Positions 1 to 9,474 are shown, counted from the stretch's first letter. The stretch: 56,358 nt of DNA from Roseomonas aeriglobus (GCA_016937575.1 JAFHKN010000001.1:1-56358), one strand, 5' to 3'. The notes: generated by a model from the letters alone, not told the origin. A program made the numbers and translations.

Positions 1-283
1 GCGCGCCCTGACGGTCGGGATCGTACCAGATGCGCGGGTGAGGCACGTGCCCTGGCCGGGGCCGTCGAGCATCAGAATCGCAAAGCCGCGGCGCAGGAAG
101 CGGTCGGCCGAGCCGCCGATCTGCAACTCCTTGAACGCGTCCATGCCGCTGACCATGACGAGGCAGGGCAGCTTAGTGCCCTCGGCATAGCCGGGGGGCA
201 GGTGGAACCAGCCGGGCACGGTGGTATCGCCGAACCGCACCTCGACCGCCTCGACCCGGTGGTCGGCGTGCGGAATGTAAGCC
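1..283 (-). pseudogene. Alpha/beta hydrolase, C-terminal part (continues across the circle at 41168)
   Basis: This is the upstream end of the hydrolase C-part described at 41168-42101; on the circle its 3' end lies at 41168. The frame reads into the fragment as AYIPHADHR-VEAVEV at the boundary near 281. A C present in the second copy is missing near position 33, which shifts the frame here only. The missing N-terminal part of the protein lies at 15814-16205. Confidence 0.75.
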
Positions 284-854
284 GCCGCCGTCGCCGCTGC
301 CCGACGGCTTTCCGGCCATCGCGGTCGGGACGGGGCCTCTGTCGTCGCGCGGGACCATGACCGATCTGTTCGTCGCCGTGCTGGCGGCTGCGCGCGAGAC
401 GGTGACGATCACCACGCCCTATTTCGCCCCCGATCCGCCGCTGATCGGCGCAATCGTGGCGGCGGCGCGGCGGGGGGTCGCGCTGCGTATCATCTTCCCC
501 CGCCGCAACGACAACCGCATCGTCGGCGCGATCAGCCGAGCCTATTACCCGGTGCTGGCGAAGGCCGGCGTGCGCATCTTCGAATATCGCGGCGGCCTGC
601 TCCACGCCAAGACGCTGATCGCCGACGGATCGCTCGGGCTGGTCGGTTCCGCCAACATGGACCGCCGCAGCCTCGACCTCAATTTCGAGAACAACATCCT
701 GTTCGATTCAACCGACCTCGCCGAACGGGTCGCCGCGCATCAGCGCGCGTGGCTCGCGGATGCGATCGAGATCGACCACGGCGGCATCGCGGCGCGTTCG
801 CTGCCGCGACGGTTCGTCGATAATCTGCTGACGATGATCGCGGCGGTGTTCTGA
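282..854 (+). pseudogene. Cardiolipin synthase-like phospholipase D, C-terminal half
   Basis: The reading frame encodes the second PLD half: a GTGP-type linker, TPYFAPD, then the HKD motif HAKTLIADG with H83, K85 and D90 counted from the ATG at 357, followed by GSANMDRRS. Full-length cardiolipin synthases have two HKD motifs and roughly 400-480 residues. Here only about 190 codons remain, and the frame is open back to the segment edge at about 282. No N-terminal half is found next to it, so catalysis needing both HKD motifs is unlikely. It marks the torn left end of the inserted segment. Confidence 0.8.
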
Positions 855-881
855 CGTGGCGGGTGCAAGAGAGACCGGTCG

Positions 882-1308
882 ATGGTGAACGTAACGGCGA
901 TCGTCGCGGCGCTGGTGGGATCGCTGGCGGGCGGCGTGGGGCATTACCTGCTCGCCCCGGCGCTCGTCGCGTCAAACGCGGCGCGCGATGATGACCGGCC
1001 TGGTCGCCGAGGTCGCCGTGCTTCGCCATCTGCTCGACCTGCAGTTCGGCAAGGCCGGCACAGCGGACGGCCCCATCGCGATCTTTCCGCTCACCTATCA
1101 CGGCGAACTGGCGGCGGTTTACGACGCGCTGAGCGCGCATCTGGGCAGTCTCGACGAACAGGATGCCGAGCGGATCGTGCGCTTTCACACGCTGTGCAAG
1201 ACCATCATCGGGATGGCGGACACGACAGGTGCGCCGCCCGTCGCGCCAGCACTGATCGCCGAAACCCTGACGCTAGGCGAGGCGATCGTCGCCGACCATC
1301 GCGGTTAG
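882..1308 (+). pseudogene. Small membrane-anchored protein (frame broken by an extra C in this copy)
   Basis: The start MVNVTAIVAALVGSLAGG is the same as in the intact copy at 42700-43125, but a run of four C at 955-958 (three in the other copy) shifts the frame near residue 25. The remaining codons continue in another frame to the same stop. This is most likely a sequencing error rather than a real mutation. See 42700 for the description. Confidence 0.7.
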
Positions 1309-2270
1309 CCGCCGCACAGCCCGGTGAGGACACGCCGCGACGGCGCGAAGAATGTCGTCCCCGTCTTCGGCGTGGAAAAGTCCAGCAGCCGGTCATGGCG
1401 GCCGGGCGGATCGCCGACGAACATCCGCTCGAGCATCTTCTCGATCACCCAAAGGCGTCGCGAATAGCCGATGAAATAGGTGCCGAACTCGCCGCGCGCG
1501 GGATCGCCGTACGGCATGTTGTCGCGCAGGATGTCGTGCTCGGTGCCATCCTCATCGACGATCGTGCTGAGGGTCTTGTGCGATTTCTGCGCGTCCGCGC
1601 CGGCATCGGGGAGCTCGACGTTATCGACCTTGGTCCGGCCGATGATCTCTTCCTGTGCGCTTGCTCCCGCCGCGTTCCAGCCCGTCATGTCGTGCAGGTA
1701 TTTCTGCACCACGACATAGCTGCCGCCGGCGAAATCCGGGTCTTCCTCGCCTACCAGCGCGGCGGCCGGAATGTCGTGACCGGCGGGATTGGCGGTGCCA
1801 TCGACGAAACCGAGCAGGTCGCGTGCGTCGAAATAGCGGAACCCGGACACAGCATCCACGACCCGCACCGCCTCACCGAGCGCCGCCAGCAGCAGCCGTT
1901 CGAACTCGAAACACAGATCGACCCGCTCAGCGCGGATATGGAACAACAGATCGCCCGGCGTGGCGGGAGCCTGATGCTTGGCGCCCACGATCGGTTTGAA
2001 CGGATGCAGCTCCGCCGGCATCTGTGCGGTCTTCGCAAGTCGCCTCCAGATGTCATGGCCCACGCCGACCACGCACGACAACCGGCCGGCCAGATCGCGA
2101 AAGCCCACCGTCTTGATGAGGTCGTCGACCGTCGCCAGCGTCTCGCGCACGTGCGCCAGCGCCCGATCGTCCGGCTCGACCGCCACCACGAGGAACACTG
2201 CCGCCTGCGACAGCGGCGCCTCGACGCTCTGCGCGTCGATCGGCACACGCTCCCAGGTCTGTCCGGTCAT
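1305..2270 (-). CDS. DyP-type heme peroxidase
   Basis: A 321-residue dye-decolourising peroxidase of the compact bacterial (YfeX/DypB-like) kind. The family signature GFVDG is at residues 154-158 with catalytic Asp157. By spacing, the proximal heme ligand is His231, and distal Arg249 and Asn251 sit in ILRDNMPYG. No signal peptide is seen, so it is predicted cytoplasmic unless carried by an encapsulin, and no encapsulin gene is present. These enzymes use H2O2 to oxidise dyes, phenolics or porphyrins. I chose the ATG at 2270; the frame is open 16 codons further upstream. Its stop overlaps the convergent stop of the small membrane protein gene. Confidence 0.9.
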   Translation of the reverse strand: MTGQTWERVPIDAQSVEAPLSQAAVFLVVAVEPDDRALAHVRETLATVDDLIKTVGFRDLAGRLSCVVGVGHDIWRRLAKTAQMPAELHPFKPIVGAKHQAPATPGDLLFHIRAERVDLCFEFERLLLAALGEAVRVVDAVSGFRYFDARDLLGFVDGTANPAGHDIPAAALVGEEDPDFAGGSYVVVQKYLHDMTGWNAAGASAQEEIIGRTKVDNVELPDAGADAQKSHKTLSTIVDEDGTEHDILRDNMPYGDPARGEFGTYFIGYSRRLWVIEKMLERMFVGDPPGRHDRLLDFSTPKTGTTFFAPSRRVLTGLCGG

Positions 2271-2295
2271 CGTTCGTCCATTCGTCGCTTGTGTG

Positions 2296-2484
2296 TCAGG
2301 ACAAGGCGCTGGCGGCATCGTCGATCAGGCCCGTCACCGCGTCGCGCCGAAAGGCCAGCGAAGCATGGCTCGCGTCGAGGCGGATGGTCTTGCGCGCGTC
2401 CATCCGGCCCGACATTTCCGGGTTGGCCCAAGGCGCCGCTTCGCCCCGGAAGCCGTGAGCGGGAACGATTGCCGGTTTCGCCAT
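2296..2484 (-). pseudogene. Alpha/beta hydrolase remnant with internal deletion
   Basis: A 62-codon frame with a good ribosome site (GGGAG seven bases before the ATG). It starts like an EstC-type hydrolase (MAKPAIVPAHGF, including the HG oxyanion motif). It then runs directly into a C-terminal segment, LDASHASLAFRRDAVTGLI, that carries the usual catalytic-His context. The lid and nucleophile regions are missing, so it cannot be an active hydrolase. I infer an internal in-frame deletion of a gene of about 230-260 codons. It lies between the peroxidase and aldehyde dehydrogenase genes on the same strand. Confidence 0.55.
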
Positions 2485-2598
2485 GTGACGTCTCCCGAAT
2501 ATGCCGCGCGTGCGCCATTGCCTTGAGGGCCGGTATCGATCCCGCCATGCGCGTTGGCAAGAGATGCGCCGGCGCGGAAGGGGTCGCAAGCGTTCGAG

Positions 2599-4068
2599 CT
2601 ATTCCCCGAACGGATAGCGCGGTGCCTGCGTTCCTTCGATCGTGATCCACTGGATCTCGGTCAGTTCCTCCAGCCCGACCATCGCACCCGATCGACCGTA
2701 GCCGCTGTCCTTCACGCCGCCGAACGGCGCCTGCGCTTCGTCGTCGAGCGTCACCGCGTTGATGTGCGCCATGCCGGTGTCGAGCCGCTTCGCCATGTCG
2801 AGTGCCAACGTCACGTCGCGGCTGAAGATCGCGCCGGTCAGGCCGTAATCGTTGTCGTTGGCGACGCGCAGCGCCTCCTCCGCGCTATCGACCGTGACGA
2901 TCGAGGCGAACGGACCGAACGATTCCTCGCGGAAGACGCGCATGTCCGCGGTCACGCCGGCCAGCACGGTGGCGGCGAAGCAGCGGCCCTGCACGGTGCC
3001 GCCGGCGAGCAGCCCGGCACCCTTGGCCACCGCGTCGTCGACCAGCCCGGTCAGGTGCCCGACCGACGCATCGTTGATGACGGGGCCGAGGATGGTGTCG
3101 CTCGCGCGCGGGTCGCCGACCTTGAGCTTCTTTGCCGCGGCCGCCAGCCGGCGGGTGAACTCCTCGGCGATGGGACGCTCGACGATGATCCGCTCGGTCG
3201 ACATGCAGCCCTGGCCCGAATTGGCGAACGAGCCGAACACCGCGGCATTGACCGCGCGATCGAGGTCGGCGTCCTTCAGGACGATGAACGGCGCCTTGCC
3301 GCCCAGTTCCAGCACCACCCGCTTCAGATATTTCGCCGCTTTCTCCGCGATGATCTTGCCGACCCTGGTCGATCCCGTGAAGTGGATGCGCCGCACGGCC
3401 GGGTGCGCGATCAGCGCATCGACGATCGCCGGCCCGTCCTTGGGCGCGTTGGTGATGAAATTGACGACGCCGGCCGGGAAGCCCGCATCCTCGAAGCACT
3501 GGGCGACCAGGCCGTGGGTGCGCGGGGTCTGCTCCGACGCCTTGATGACGACGGTGTTGCCGAGGATCAGTGCGGCGGGGACCGAGGCGGCCATCAGGAG
3601 AACCGGCGCGTTCCACGGCACGATGCTGACCACGACGCCGGCCGGCTTGCGGATCGCGACGCTGGTGCGGTTCGTATTTTCCGACGGGATCACCTCGCCG
3701 GTCAGCCCCTCATAGGCGGCGCCGGCGGCGTAGCGCAGCTTCTCCTCCATGATCCGGGCATTGTATTCGCCCCAGGCGGCCGGGCCGCCCATCTCGGCGG
3801 TGACGGCGGCGCTGATCTCGTCCTTGCGCGCTTCCAGCGCGTCGGCGGCGGCGAGCAGATAGGCGCGGCGCCGGCTGGGCGGCAGCGCGGCCCAGCCGGC
3901 GAACGCCTTGTGCGCGGCGTCGGCGGCGCGATCGACATCCGCGACGGTCGCGGCGGCGGCACGGGTCGCCGGTTCGCCCGAATAGGGGTCAAGCGATTCA
4001 TAGGTCGCGCCGTCCGACGCCGGCGTCCATGCGCCAGCGATCAGCAGCTGTTGGTGGTTGATGGCCAT
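2599..4068 (-). CDS. NAD(P)+-dependent aldehyde dehydrogenase (aromatic-aldehyde type)
   Basis: A 489-residue ALDH-superfamily enzyme that oxidises an aldehyde to the acid. Visible features are PWN (Asn153, oxyanion), the VIKASE cofactor loop (Lys176), ELGGK with general-base Glu254, and nucleophile Cys288 in NSGQGCMSTERI. The C-terminal FGGVKDSGYGRSG is typical of vanillin, salicylaldehyde or benzaldehyde dehydrogenases. The start at 4068 follows GGAAACGGTTTC; the frame is open 45 codons upstream but those residues do not look like family sequence. A LysR gene lies 140 bp upstream on the same strand and may regulate it. The exact substrate cannot be assigned. Confidence 0.92.
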   Translation of the reverse strand: MAINHQQLLIAGAWTPASDGATYESLDPYSGEPATRAAAATVADVDRAADAAHKAFAGWAALPPSRRRAYLLAAADALEARKDEISAAVTAEMGGPAAWGEYNARIMEEKLRYAAGAAYEGLTGEVIPSENTNRTSVAIRKPAGVVVSIVPWNAPVLLMAASVPAALILGNTVVIKASEQTPRTHGLVAQCFEDAGFPAGVVNFITNAPKDGPAIVDALIAHPAVRRIHFTGSTRVGKIIAEKAAKYLKRVVLELGGKAPFIVLKDADLDRAVNAAVFGSFANSGQGCMSTERIIVERPIAEEFTRRLAAAAKKLKVGDPRASDTILGPVINDASVGHLTGLVDDAVAKGAGLLAGGTVQGRCFAATVLAGVTADMRVFREESFGPFASIVTVDSAEEALRVANDNDYGLTGAIFSRDVTLALDMAKRLDTGMAHINAVTLDDEAQAPFGGVKDSGYGRSGAMVGLEELTEIQWITIEGTQAPRYPFGE

Positions 4069-4208
4069 GAAACCGTTTCCTTCCGTCTGGCGGACGCCGT
4101 CGATCGAACCGATCGGATCCTGCCGTGACGAAGGAAATACTGTTCCCCGCCTTCGCGATAAACCGGCGGACGAAAAACGCACTGTTATTGATGCCAGAAA
4201 CAATCCGG

Positions 4209-5111
4209 TCAGAGGTAGGGCTGCATCGTGGTTTCGACCCAGACCAGAAACGCGCGCATCTTGGCCGACAGATTGCGGCGGTGGGCCACCACGAACCAGA
4301 CCGGCAACGGTTCCGGCGGATAGGCAGACAGGATTTCGACCATCTCGCCACTGTCGAAGAGCGGCTGCATCGCTGCGAGACCCGCCTGGATCAGCCCGAT
4401 GCCCGCCAGCCCGGCGGCATGATACGTCTGGACATTGTTGACGCTGACGTCACCCGGCAGGCCGAGGGTCGCATAGCCGTCGCCGTCGGGATATTCCCAA
4501 CCGAAGCTCCTCGTCCCCAGAGCTGGTGCATAATGCACGATCCGATGGCCCTGACGGACGAGATCGTCCGGCGTCAGGGGTGTGCCATATCGCGCGAGAT
4601 AGGCGGGACTGGCGGCGTTCACCATGCGCAGCGCGCCGAGCGGCCGTGCGATCAGATTGTCGTCGCCGATCGTCCCGACCCGCAACACGCCATCGAACCC
4701 TTCCTGCACGATATCGACGCGCCGATCGGTGCTGGATATTTCAAGTTCCAGTCCGGGATGGGCGGCGAGCAGCGCCGGCAGCGCCGGGATCAGCATCGCG
4801 CGGGCCAGTTCGGTCGGCACATCGACGCGCAACCGGCCGCGCACCGTGCCGCCGTGCTGCGTGAACATGGCGTCCAGACCTTCCGCCTCGGCGAGCAATT
4901 CCATGGCACGCGCATGGAAAGCGCGACCGTCGTCGGTCAGATGAACCGCACGCGTGGTGCGATGGAGCAACCGGACGCCGACCGTCGCTTCCAGGTCACG
5001 CACCGCGGTGGACACACGCCCCTTGTGCATTCCGAGGCTTTCGGCGGCCCTGGTGAAGCTCGCCATATCGGCGACGCGGGCGAAGATGATGAGCGGGGTC
5101 AGATCGCGCAT
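4209..5111 (-). CDS. LysR-family transcriptional regulator
   Basis: A 300-residue regulator with an N-terminal winged helix-turn-helix (FARVADMASFTRAAESLGMH... RLLHRTTRAVHLTDDG, about residues 8-65) and a LysR substrate-binding domain. It is upstream of the aldehyde dehydrogenase on the same strand rather than divergent, unusual for LysR partners. It is divergent from the LysR gene at 5266 across about 155 bp. The start is the ATG at 5111; the preceding codon is GTG. The inducer is unknown. Confidence 0.92.
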   Translation of the reverse strand: MRDLTPLIIFARVADMASFTRAAESLGMHKGRVSTAVRDLEATVGVRLLHRTTRAVHLTDDGRAFHARAMELLAEAEGLDAMFTQHGGTVRGRLRVDVPTELARAMLIPALPALLAAHPGLELEISSTDRRVDIVQEGFDGVLRVGTIGDDNLIARPLGALRMVNAASPAYLARYGTPLTPDDLVRQGHRIVHYAPALGTRSFGWEYPDGDGYATLGLPGDVSVNNVQTYHAAGLAGIGLIQAGLAAMQPLFDSGEMVEILSAYPPEPLPVWFVVAHRRNLSAKMRAFLVWVETTMQPYL

Positions 5112-5265
5112 CACGCCAGTCTAAGGCAATCCCGCGGCGTGGCCATGTTCCGATCATCCCGGGCACCGGCCTGGGGCGCGGCGTTGCACGGCGACGACGC
5201 TTCGGGGCGCCGGCCACGGTGTCGACCTGTTGCGCGACGAGACGGGGCCGGCGTAGAATCCGTCC

Positions 5266-6195
5266 GTGCTGGATTCCCGTCTGAGATATGCGGTGGCCGT
5301 GGCCCGCGTCGGGTCTTTCTCGGGTGCGTCCAAGGCGGTCGGGGTTACGCAGTCGGCGATCACCAAGAGCGTCGCCGATCTGGAGCAGCAACTCGGCTTC
5401 GCGATCTTCAACCGGACGTCGCGCGGCGTGGCGATGACGCCGGAGGGTCGCGATTTCATCGACCGGGCGGCACGGCTGCTGGCGGATGCCGCAGACCTGT
5501 TCGGCGAGCGCGACCGGGGCGCCGACCCGTTCGCGGGGCAGCTTCGCATCGGCCTTTTCCCCGGATCGATCGACTGGCTGATGACGGGGCCGGCGATCGC
5601 GCTCCTGAAACGACATGCCGGCGTGCGCTTCGAAACCGTCTCCGGTAACAGCGAGCGGGCGGTGCAGTTGCTGTCGCGCGGTGACATCGACGTCGCATTC
5701 GGGCTGGAGGCCGCGTTTTCCGGCTGGCCGCAGTTCAAGTGCGATCGCATCGCGACGATCGAGATCCTTCCGTTCGTGCGCAGGGAGCACCCGATCCTGA
5801 CAAGGCATTCGATCGACAAGCGGGCGCTGACGCAGTTCGATTTCGTCGTGCCGTCGTCGTCCGAACCCTATACGCCGATCATCCAGCAACTCTACGAGCA
5901 GGACGGTCAGCGCCCGGAGGATCGGGTGCACATGACCGACTATTTCCCGCTGGCGCGGCAGATCGTCGCCGCGACCGACACCGTCGGGCTGGTGGCCAAA
6001 GCCTTCACCGCCGGCCGCTGGTTCCGCGATGGGTTCGTCGCGCTGCCCGATACCGGACTGCTGGAGCCGCTGGTGCTGGCCTATGCCGCCCGCGCGCGCT
6101 GGCAGATCAAGCCGGCAGCGCGGGATCTGATCGCCCGCGTCCGCGAGGCCTGGACGCCGGCGCCGCGGAGCGAGGCGCCGGCGACGAACGGCTAG
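5266..6195 (+). CDS. LysR-family transcriptional regulator (GTG start)
   Basis: A 309-residue LysR protein starting with GTG. The HTH is at about residues 5-62 (VGSFSGASKAVGVTQSAITKSVADLEQQLG), followed by a substrate-binding domain. It is divergent from the other LysR gene and convergent with the TonB receptor gene; the two stop codons overlap at 6192-6195. Its position between the aldehyde dehydrogenase and CoA-ester gene blocks makes it a candidate regulator of either, or of the receptor. Confidence 0.92.
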   Translation: MLDSRLRYAVAVARVGSFSGASKAVGVTQSAITKSVADLEQQLGFAIFNRTSRGVAMTPEGRDFIDRAARLLADAADLFGERDRGADPFAGQLRIGLFPGSIDWLMTGPAIALLKRHAGVRFETVSGNSERAVQLLSRGDIDVAFGLEAAFSGWPQFKCDRIATIEILPFVRREHPILTRHSIDKRALTQFDFVVPSSSEPYTPIIQQLYEQDGQRPEDRVHMTDYFPLARQIVAATDTVGLVAKAFTAGRWFRDGFVALPDTGLLEPLVLAYAARARWQIKPAARDLIARVREAWTPAPRSEAPATNG

Positions 6196-8450
6196 AAGTT
6201 CAGCGCGAACTCGCCGCCGATGACCCTCCCCTTGTTAAGCGGCGACAGGCTGGCGCCCGGTCCGCCGAACGCGACGGTGAGCGGCGTATCGCCACCATAA
6301 GTCACTTCGTTCAGCAAGTTGCGGGCGTAGGCCGAGAGGCGCCATTTGCGGCTCGCGGCGTTATAGGTGAGGCTCGCATCGAGCATGTCCGCAGCAGGCA
6401 GAAAGCCGACATTGTTGTCGGTGAACCGGGCGGTGTCGCGATGGGTGAAATCCACGCGTGCGGTCGCGCTCCCCAGCGCGCCCAGCGCCTGATCGTAGGT
6501 CAGCCCGGCGCCATAAGTCCAGGGTGACAGCCGCGGCAGCTTCAGGTCGCGATCGATGCCGTTGATGACGCCGTCGCCGCTGATGTCGAAGCGGACGTTG
6601 CGATACTGGCCGTGAACATAGCCGAGCTGCCCGGACAGGACGAGGTTGGGCAGGATGAAGAACTGACCCTCCGCCTCCACGCCCTGGATCGTCGCGTCGG
6701 CGGTGTTGCGGATCACCTGGCTGATGCCCAGCGGGCCGGGCAGGTTGATCTCGCGCTGGAGGTCCTTCATCCGGTTATGAAAGGCTGCCAGGTTCAGCCG
6801 GCTGCGTCCGAACTGCTTCTTCGTCCCGATCTCGAAACTGTCCTGGACCTCCTGATCGAAGGGGCCGGGCGGCACGCCAAGATCGGTGTTGCGCAGGTTA
6901 TAGCCACCGCTGCGGAAGCCACGCGTATACAAGCCATAGACCTGCGTCTGGTCATCGGGCTTCCATTGCAGCCCGACCTTCGGTGTGAAGCTCTTCCAGT
7001 CGTTGCTGTCGACGAAGTTCGTCGCGCAGCGCAGCGTGTCGAGGTCGCAGCCGTCGGCACGCAGGGTCGAGATGCGCACGGCCTTGCGCTCCCAGCTATA
7101 GCGACCACCGAGATTGAACGTCAGCGTGTCCGCGAAATGCCAGTCGGCGGACGCAAAGATGCCCCATGTCGTCTGGTCCTGAGTCCCGCCCCCCGAAACG
7201 ATGCGGCTGTTGCCGAGAAGGTTGCGCCGCTCGGCATAGGCCAGATCCTGTGTAAAATAATACAGGCCGGTCGTCACTTCCACAGAGCCGAACTTACCGG
7301 CATAGCGCAGCTCGTTACTGAGCTGTTTCTGAGCGATGTTGAAGAAACCGTTGAAGAATGACTGCGGCGTGCCATCGATGTCGGTCGCGGTTCTCGAGCG
7401 GAACTGGCGGTAGCCCGAGATGTTCGTGATGACACCGTCGCCAAAGCCGACATCGACATTGGTTTCGACGATCGCCTGGTTCCAGATCGCCTTGTAGAAG
7501 CCCGGAAAATCAATCGACAGCGCGAACGTGTCACGCGGGAGTACCGCGTGACTCTGGACCGGCGCCCCGTCTCCATCGACGTCGCCGTGTTCGTAGCGGA
7601 TGTCCATGCGGAAATCGTCCCCGCCTTTGACGGAGAGCGCGGGGCGGACAATGATGTCGCGCGACCTGCCAAAACTCCGACCGTCGAAGCGATTACGGAA
7701 CCAGCCGTCGTCGTCGCTGTAATAGACCGCCAGCTTGGCCGCCAGCACGTCGTCGATCAGCGGCCCCGTCACCATACCGCTGACGGTCTTCTTCAGGCCG
7801 GTCTCGACCGAAGCCTTGGCGTTGGCGCGGAACGTGAAGCTCGGACGTGTCGTACGCATCACCACCGCGCCGCCCGTCACGTTGCGGCCGAACAGCAGCC
7901 CCTGCGGTCCGCGCAACACCTCCACCCCCTCGAGGTCGAAGTTATCGAGCACGACGCCCGCGTTGATGCCCAGATAGATGCCGTCGACGAAGACGCCGAC
8001 GGTGGGATCAATAGACGGGATGGTGCTGTTGATGCCGAGACCGCGAATGGTGAAATTGGCATATCCCGGCGCGGTCCCAACGCCGTCGAGCTGCACGTTG
8101 GGCACGTCGTAGCTGAGGCTCTGAAGGTTCTGGACGAACTTCGCGTCGAGCTGAGCCTCGCCGAACGCCGTCACCGCGACCGGCACGTTCTGCACGCTCT
8201 CCCCATAACCCTTCTTGGTGGCGGTCACGACGATGTCTTCGGACAGTGCTTCGGTGGCGCTCGATGCAGGCGCTGCGGTTCCCGCCGGTGCAGGCGTCCG
8301 GGCCGCCGGTGGCGCGGGAGCATCGGCCCCGGTCTGCGCAGGCGCTTGCCCCTGTGGTCCGGCTTCGGCGGCAGTCGGTGCCGGCGCCTCTTGCGCATGT
8401 GCCGGCCCTGCCGAAACCAAGGCGGCAGACGTCAGCAGCCAGTATTTCAT
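6192..8450 (-). CDS. TonB-dependent outer-membrane receptor
   Basis: A 752-residue receptor. Residues 1-19 form a signal peptide ending AHA before Gln20. A Pro/Ala-rich stretch follows (20-70), then the TonB box DIVVTA at 72-77. The plug domain (about 80-200, with NVTGGAVVM) precedes the 22-strand barrel, which ends in a C-terminal Phe (GEFALNF). The start at 8450 places the signal peptide correctly; the 22 codons upstream do not. It lies 114 bp downstream of the beta-oxidation gene block on the same strand, so it probably imports the compound degraded by that block (inference). This architecture is common in sphingomonads, which use such receptors for many organic substrates, not only iron. 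Confidence 0.93.
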   Translation of the reverse strand: MKYWLLTSAALVSAGPAHAQEAPAPTAAEAGPQGQAPAQTGADAPAPPAARTPAPAGTAAPASSATEALSEDIVVTATKKGYGESVQNVPVAVTAFGEAQLDAKFVQNLQSLSYDVPNVQLDGVGTAPGYANFTIRGLGINSTIPSIDPTVGVFVDGIYLGINAGVVLDNFDLEGVEVLRGPQGLLFGRNVTGGAVVMRTTRPSFTFRANAKASVETGLKKTVSGMVTGPLIDDVLAAKLAVYYSDDDGWFRNRFDGRSFGRSRDIIVRPALSVKGGDDFRMDIRYEHGDVDGDGAPVQSHAVLPRDTFALSIDFPGFYKAIWNQAIVETNVDVGFGDGVITNISGYRQFRSRTATDIDGTPQSFFNGFFNIAQKQLSNELRYAGKFGSVEVTTGLYYFTQDLAYAERRNLLGNSRIVSGGGTQDQTTWGIFASADWHFADTLTFNLGGRYSWERKAVRISTLRADGCDLDTLRCATNFVDSNDWKSFTPKVGLQWKPDDQTQVYGLYTRGFRSGGYNLRNTDLGVPPGPFDQEVQDSFEIGTKKQFGRSRLNLAAFHNRMKDLQREINLPGPLGISQVIRNTADATIQGVEAEGQFFILPNLVLSGQLGYVHGQYRNVRFDISGDGVINGIDRDLKLPRLSPWTYGAGLTYDQALGALGSATARVDFTHRDTARFTDNNVGFLPAADMLDASLTYNAASRKWRLSAYARNLLNEVTYGGDTPLTVAFGGPGASLSPLNKGRVIGGEFALNF

Positions 8451-8480
8451 AGCCCCTCTCCATATTGTCTGTATTTTTGT

Positions 8481-8502
8481 CGAGGCAGGATCACCTGCCT
8501 CG
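8481..8502. promoter_or_regulatory. Perfect inverted repeat upstream of the TonB receptor gene
   Basis: CGAGGCAGG and its complement CCTGCCTCG are separated by four bases (ATCA). The repeat is 31 bp before the receptor start codon and 62 bp after the end of the upstream SDR gene. No T-run follows in the direction of transcription, so an ordinary intrinsic terminator is unlikely. An operator or an mRNA hairpin separating receptor from enzyme expression is more plausible. It is repeated at 50298-50319. Confidence 0.5.
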
Positions 8503-8564
8503 TGCGCGCCGTCCAATTCAATGCGCGGGCGATCTATTCCCTCGGCTCATGTCCTGGATCGTCG

Positions 8565-9461
8565 TCATGCCGTCCGCTGAACGGCGGTCAGGCTTTCGTT
8601 CATCGTGGTTGGGTGCTCGGCGTCGGTAAAGTCGGTGATCCCGGCCCAGTGACGCGCCACATCGTCGGGTGTGAAATCGGTCGTGCCACCGAAACGATGG
8701 CCGTGCGAACGCTCCCAGCGCAGCTTCGCGATATAGCCGGCACCGACCTCGAACAGGCCCTTGGTTTCCGCGCAGGCCTCATGTGCCAGCCAGCCGACCA
8801 GCGGGCTGATCGCTTCGGGTCGCAGACGATCGAGCAGTTCCTTCGGGAACACCGTCTCGGTCATCCGCGACGCCGCGATCGGCGCGATCGTGTTGACATG
8901 GATGTTTTTGGCTCGCCCCTCCTCCGCCAGCGCGTTGGCGAGGCCGACGATGCCGAGCTTCGCCGCCGCATAGTTCGCCTGGCCGAAATTGCCGTAGATG
9001 CCCGCCGCCGAGGTGGTCATCACGATCCGGCCATAGCCCTTCTCGCGCAGCACCGGCCACGCCGCCCGGGTGACGGCGCACGTGCCGTTCAGGTGGATGT
9101 CCTGCAGCAGCTCCCAGTCCTGATCGGTCATCTTGTGGAAGCTGACGTCGCGCAGGATGCCGGCGTTGTTGACGACGACATCGACCGTGCCGAACGCGTC
9201 GAGCGCGGTCGCGACGACACGCGCGCCATCGGTGACGGAATCGTGGTTCGCGACCGCCTCTCCCCCGGCGGCGCGGATTTCCTCCACCACCTTGTCGGCG
9301 GCGGCGGACGAACCTCCGCCGCCGGTTTGTCCCCCGCCCAGATCGTTGACGACGACGCGCGCACCCCGCGCGCCGAACATCAGCGCATGCTGGCGCCCCA
9401 GCCCGCCGCCCGCCCCGGTGACGATCACGACGCGGCCGTCGTAGCGAAGTTCTTCGGTCAT
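8565..9461 (-). CDS. SDR dehydrogenase, MFE-2-like (3R)-hydroxyacyl-CoA dehydrogenase
   Basis: A 298-residue short-chain dehydrogenase. It has the cofactor motif TGAGGGLG (15-22), Asp40 after the second strand (NAD preference), NNAG (98-101) and a catalytic triad of Ser151, Tyr164 and Lys168 (YAAAK). The long loop [15 protein letters not shown] and the C-terminal extension resemble the dehydrogenase domain of peroxisomal multifunctional enzyme 2, which oxidises (3R)-hydroxyacyl-CoA esters in branched-chain and sterol side-chain beta-oxidation. It is the last gene of the five-gene block, 13 bp after the acyl-CoA dehydrogenase gene. The substrate is inferred from context. Confidence 0.85.
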   Translation of the reverse strand: MTEELRYDGRVVIVTGAGGGLGRQHALMFGARGARVVVNDLGGGQTGGGGSSAAADKVVEEIRAAGGEAVANHDSVTDGARVVATALDAFGTVDVVVNNAGILRDVSFHKMTDQDWELLQDIHLNGTCAVTRAAWPVLREKGYGRIVMTTSAAGIYGNFGQANYAAAKLGIVGLANALAEEGRAKNIHVNTIAPIAASRMTETVFPKELLDRLRPEAISPLVGWLAHEACAETKGLFEVGAGYIAKLRWERSHGHRFGGTTDFTPDDVARHWAGITDFTDAEHPTTMNESLTAVQRTA

Positions 9462-9474
9462 GATCGTGCTCCCG

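Noticed and set aside
882..2645. Apparent 587-codon fusion starting with the small membrane protein
   Set aside because: It is created by the extra C at 955-958 and then runs antisense to the DyP gene; the second copy shows the true 141-residue protein.
2554..4128. Plus-strand open frame of 524 codons
   Set aside because: It is antisense to the aldehyde dehydrogenase, whose catalytic motifs are clear; low-complexity R/D/G composition.
4125..5648. Plus-strand open frame of 507 codons
   Set aside because: It is antisense to one LysR gene and out of frame with the other; no protein features.
8481..8502. Intrinsic terminator of the beta-oxidation operon
   Set aside because: The stem is perfect but no T-run follows it in the direction of transcription; kept as a regulatory palindrome only.
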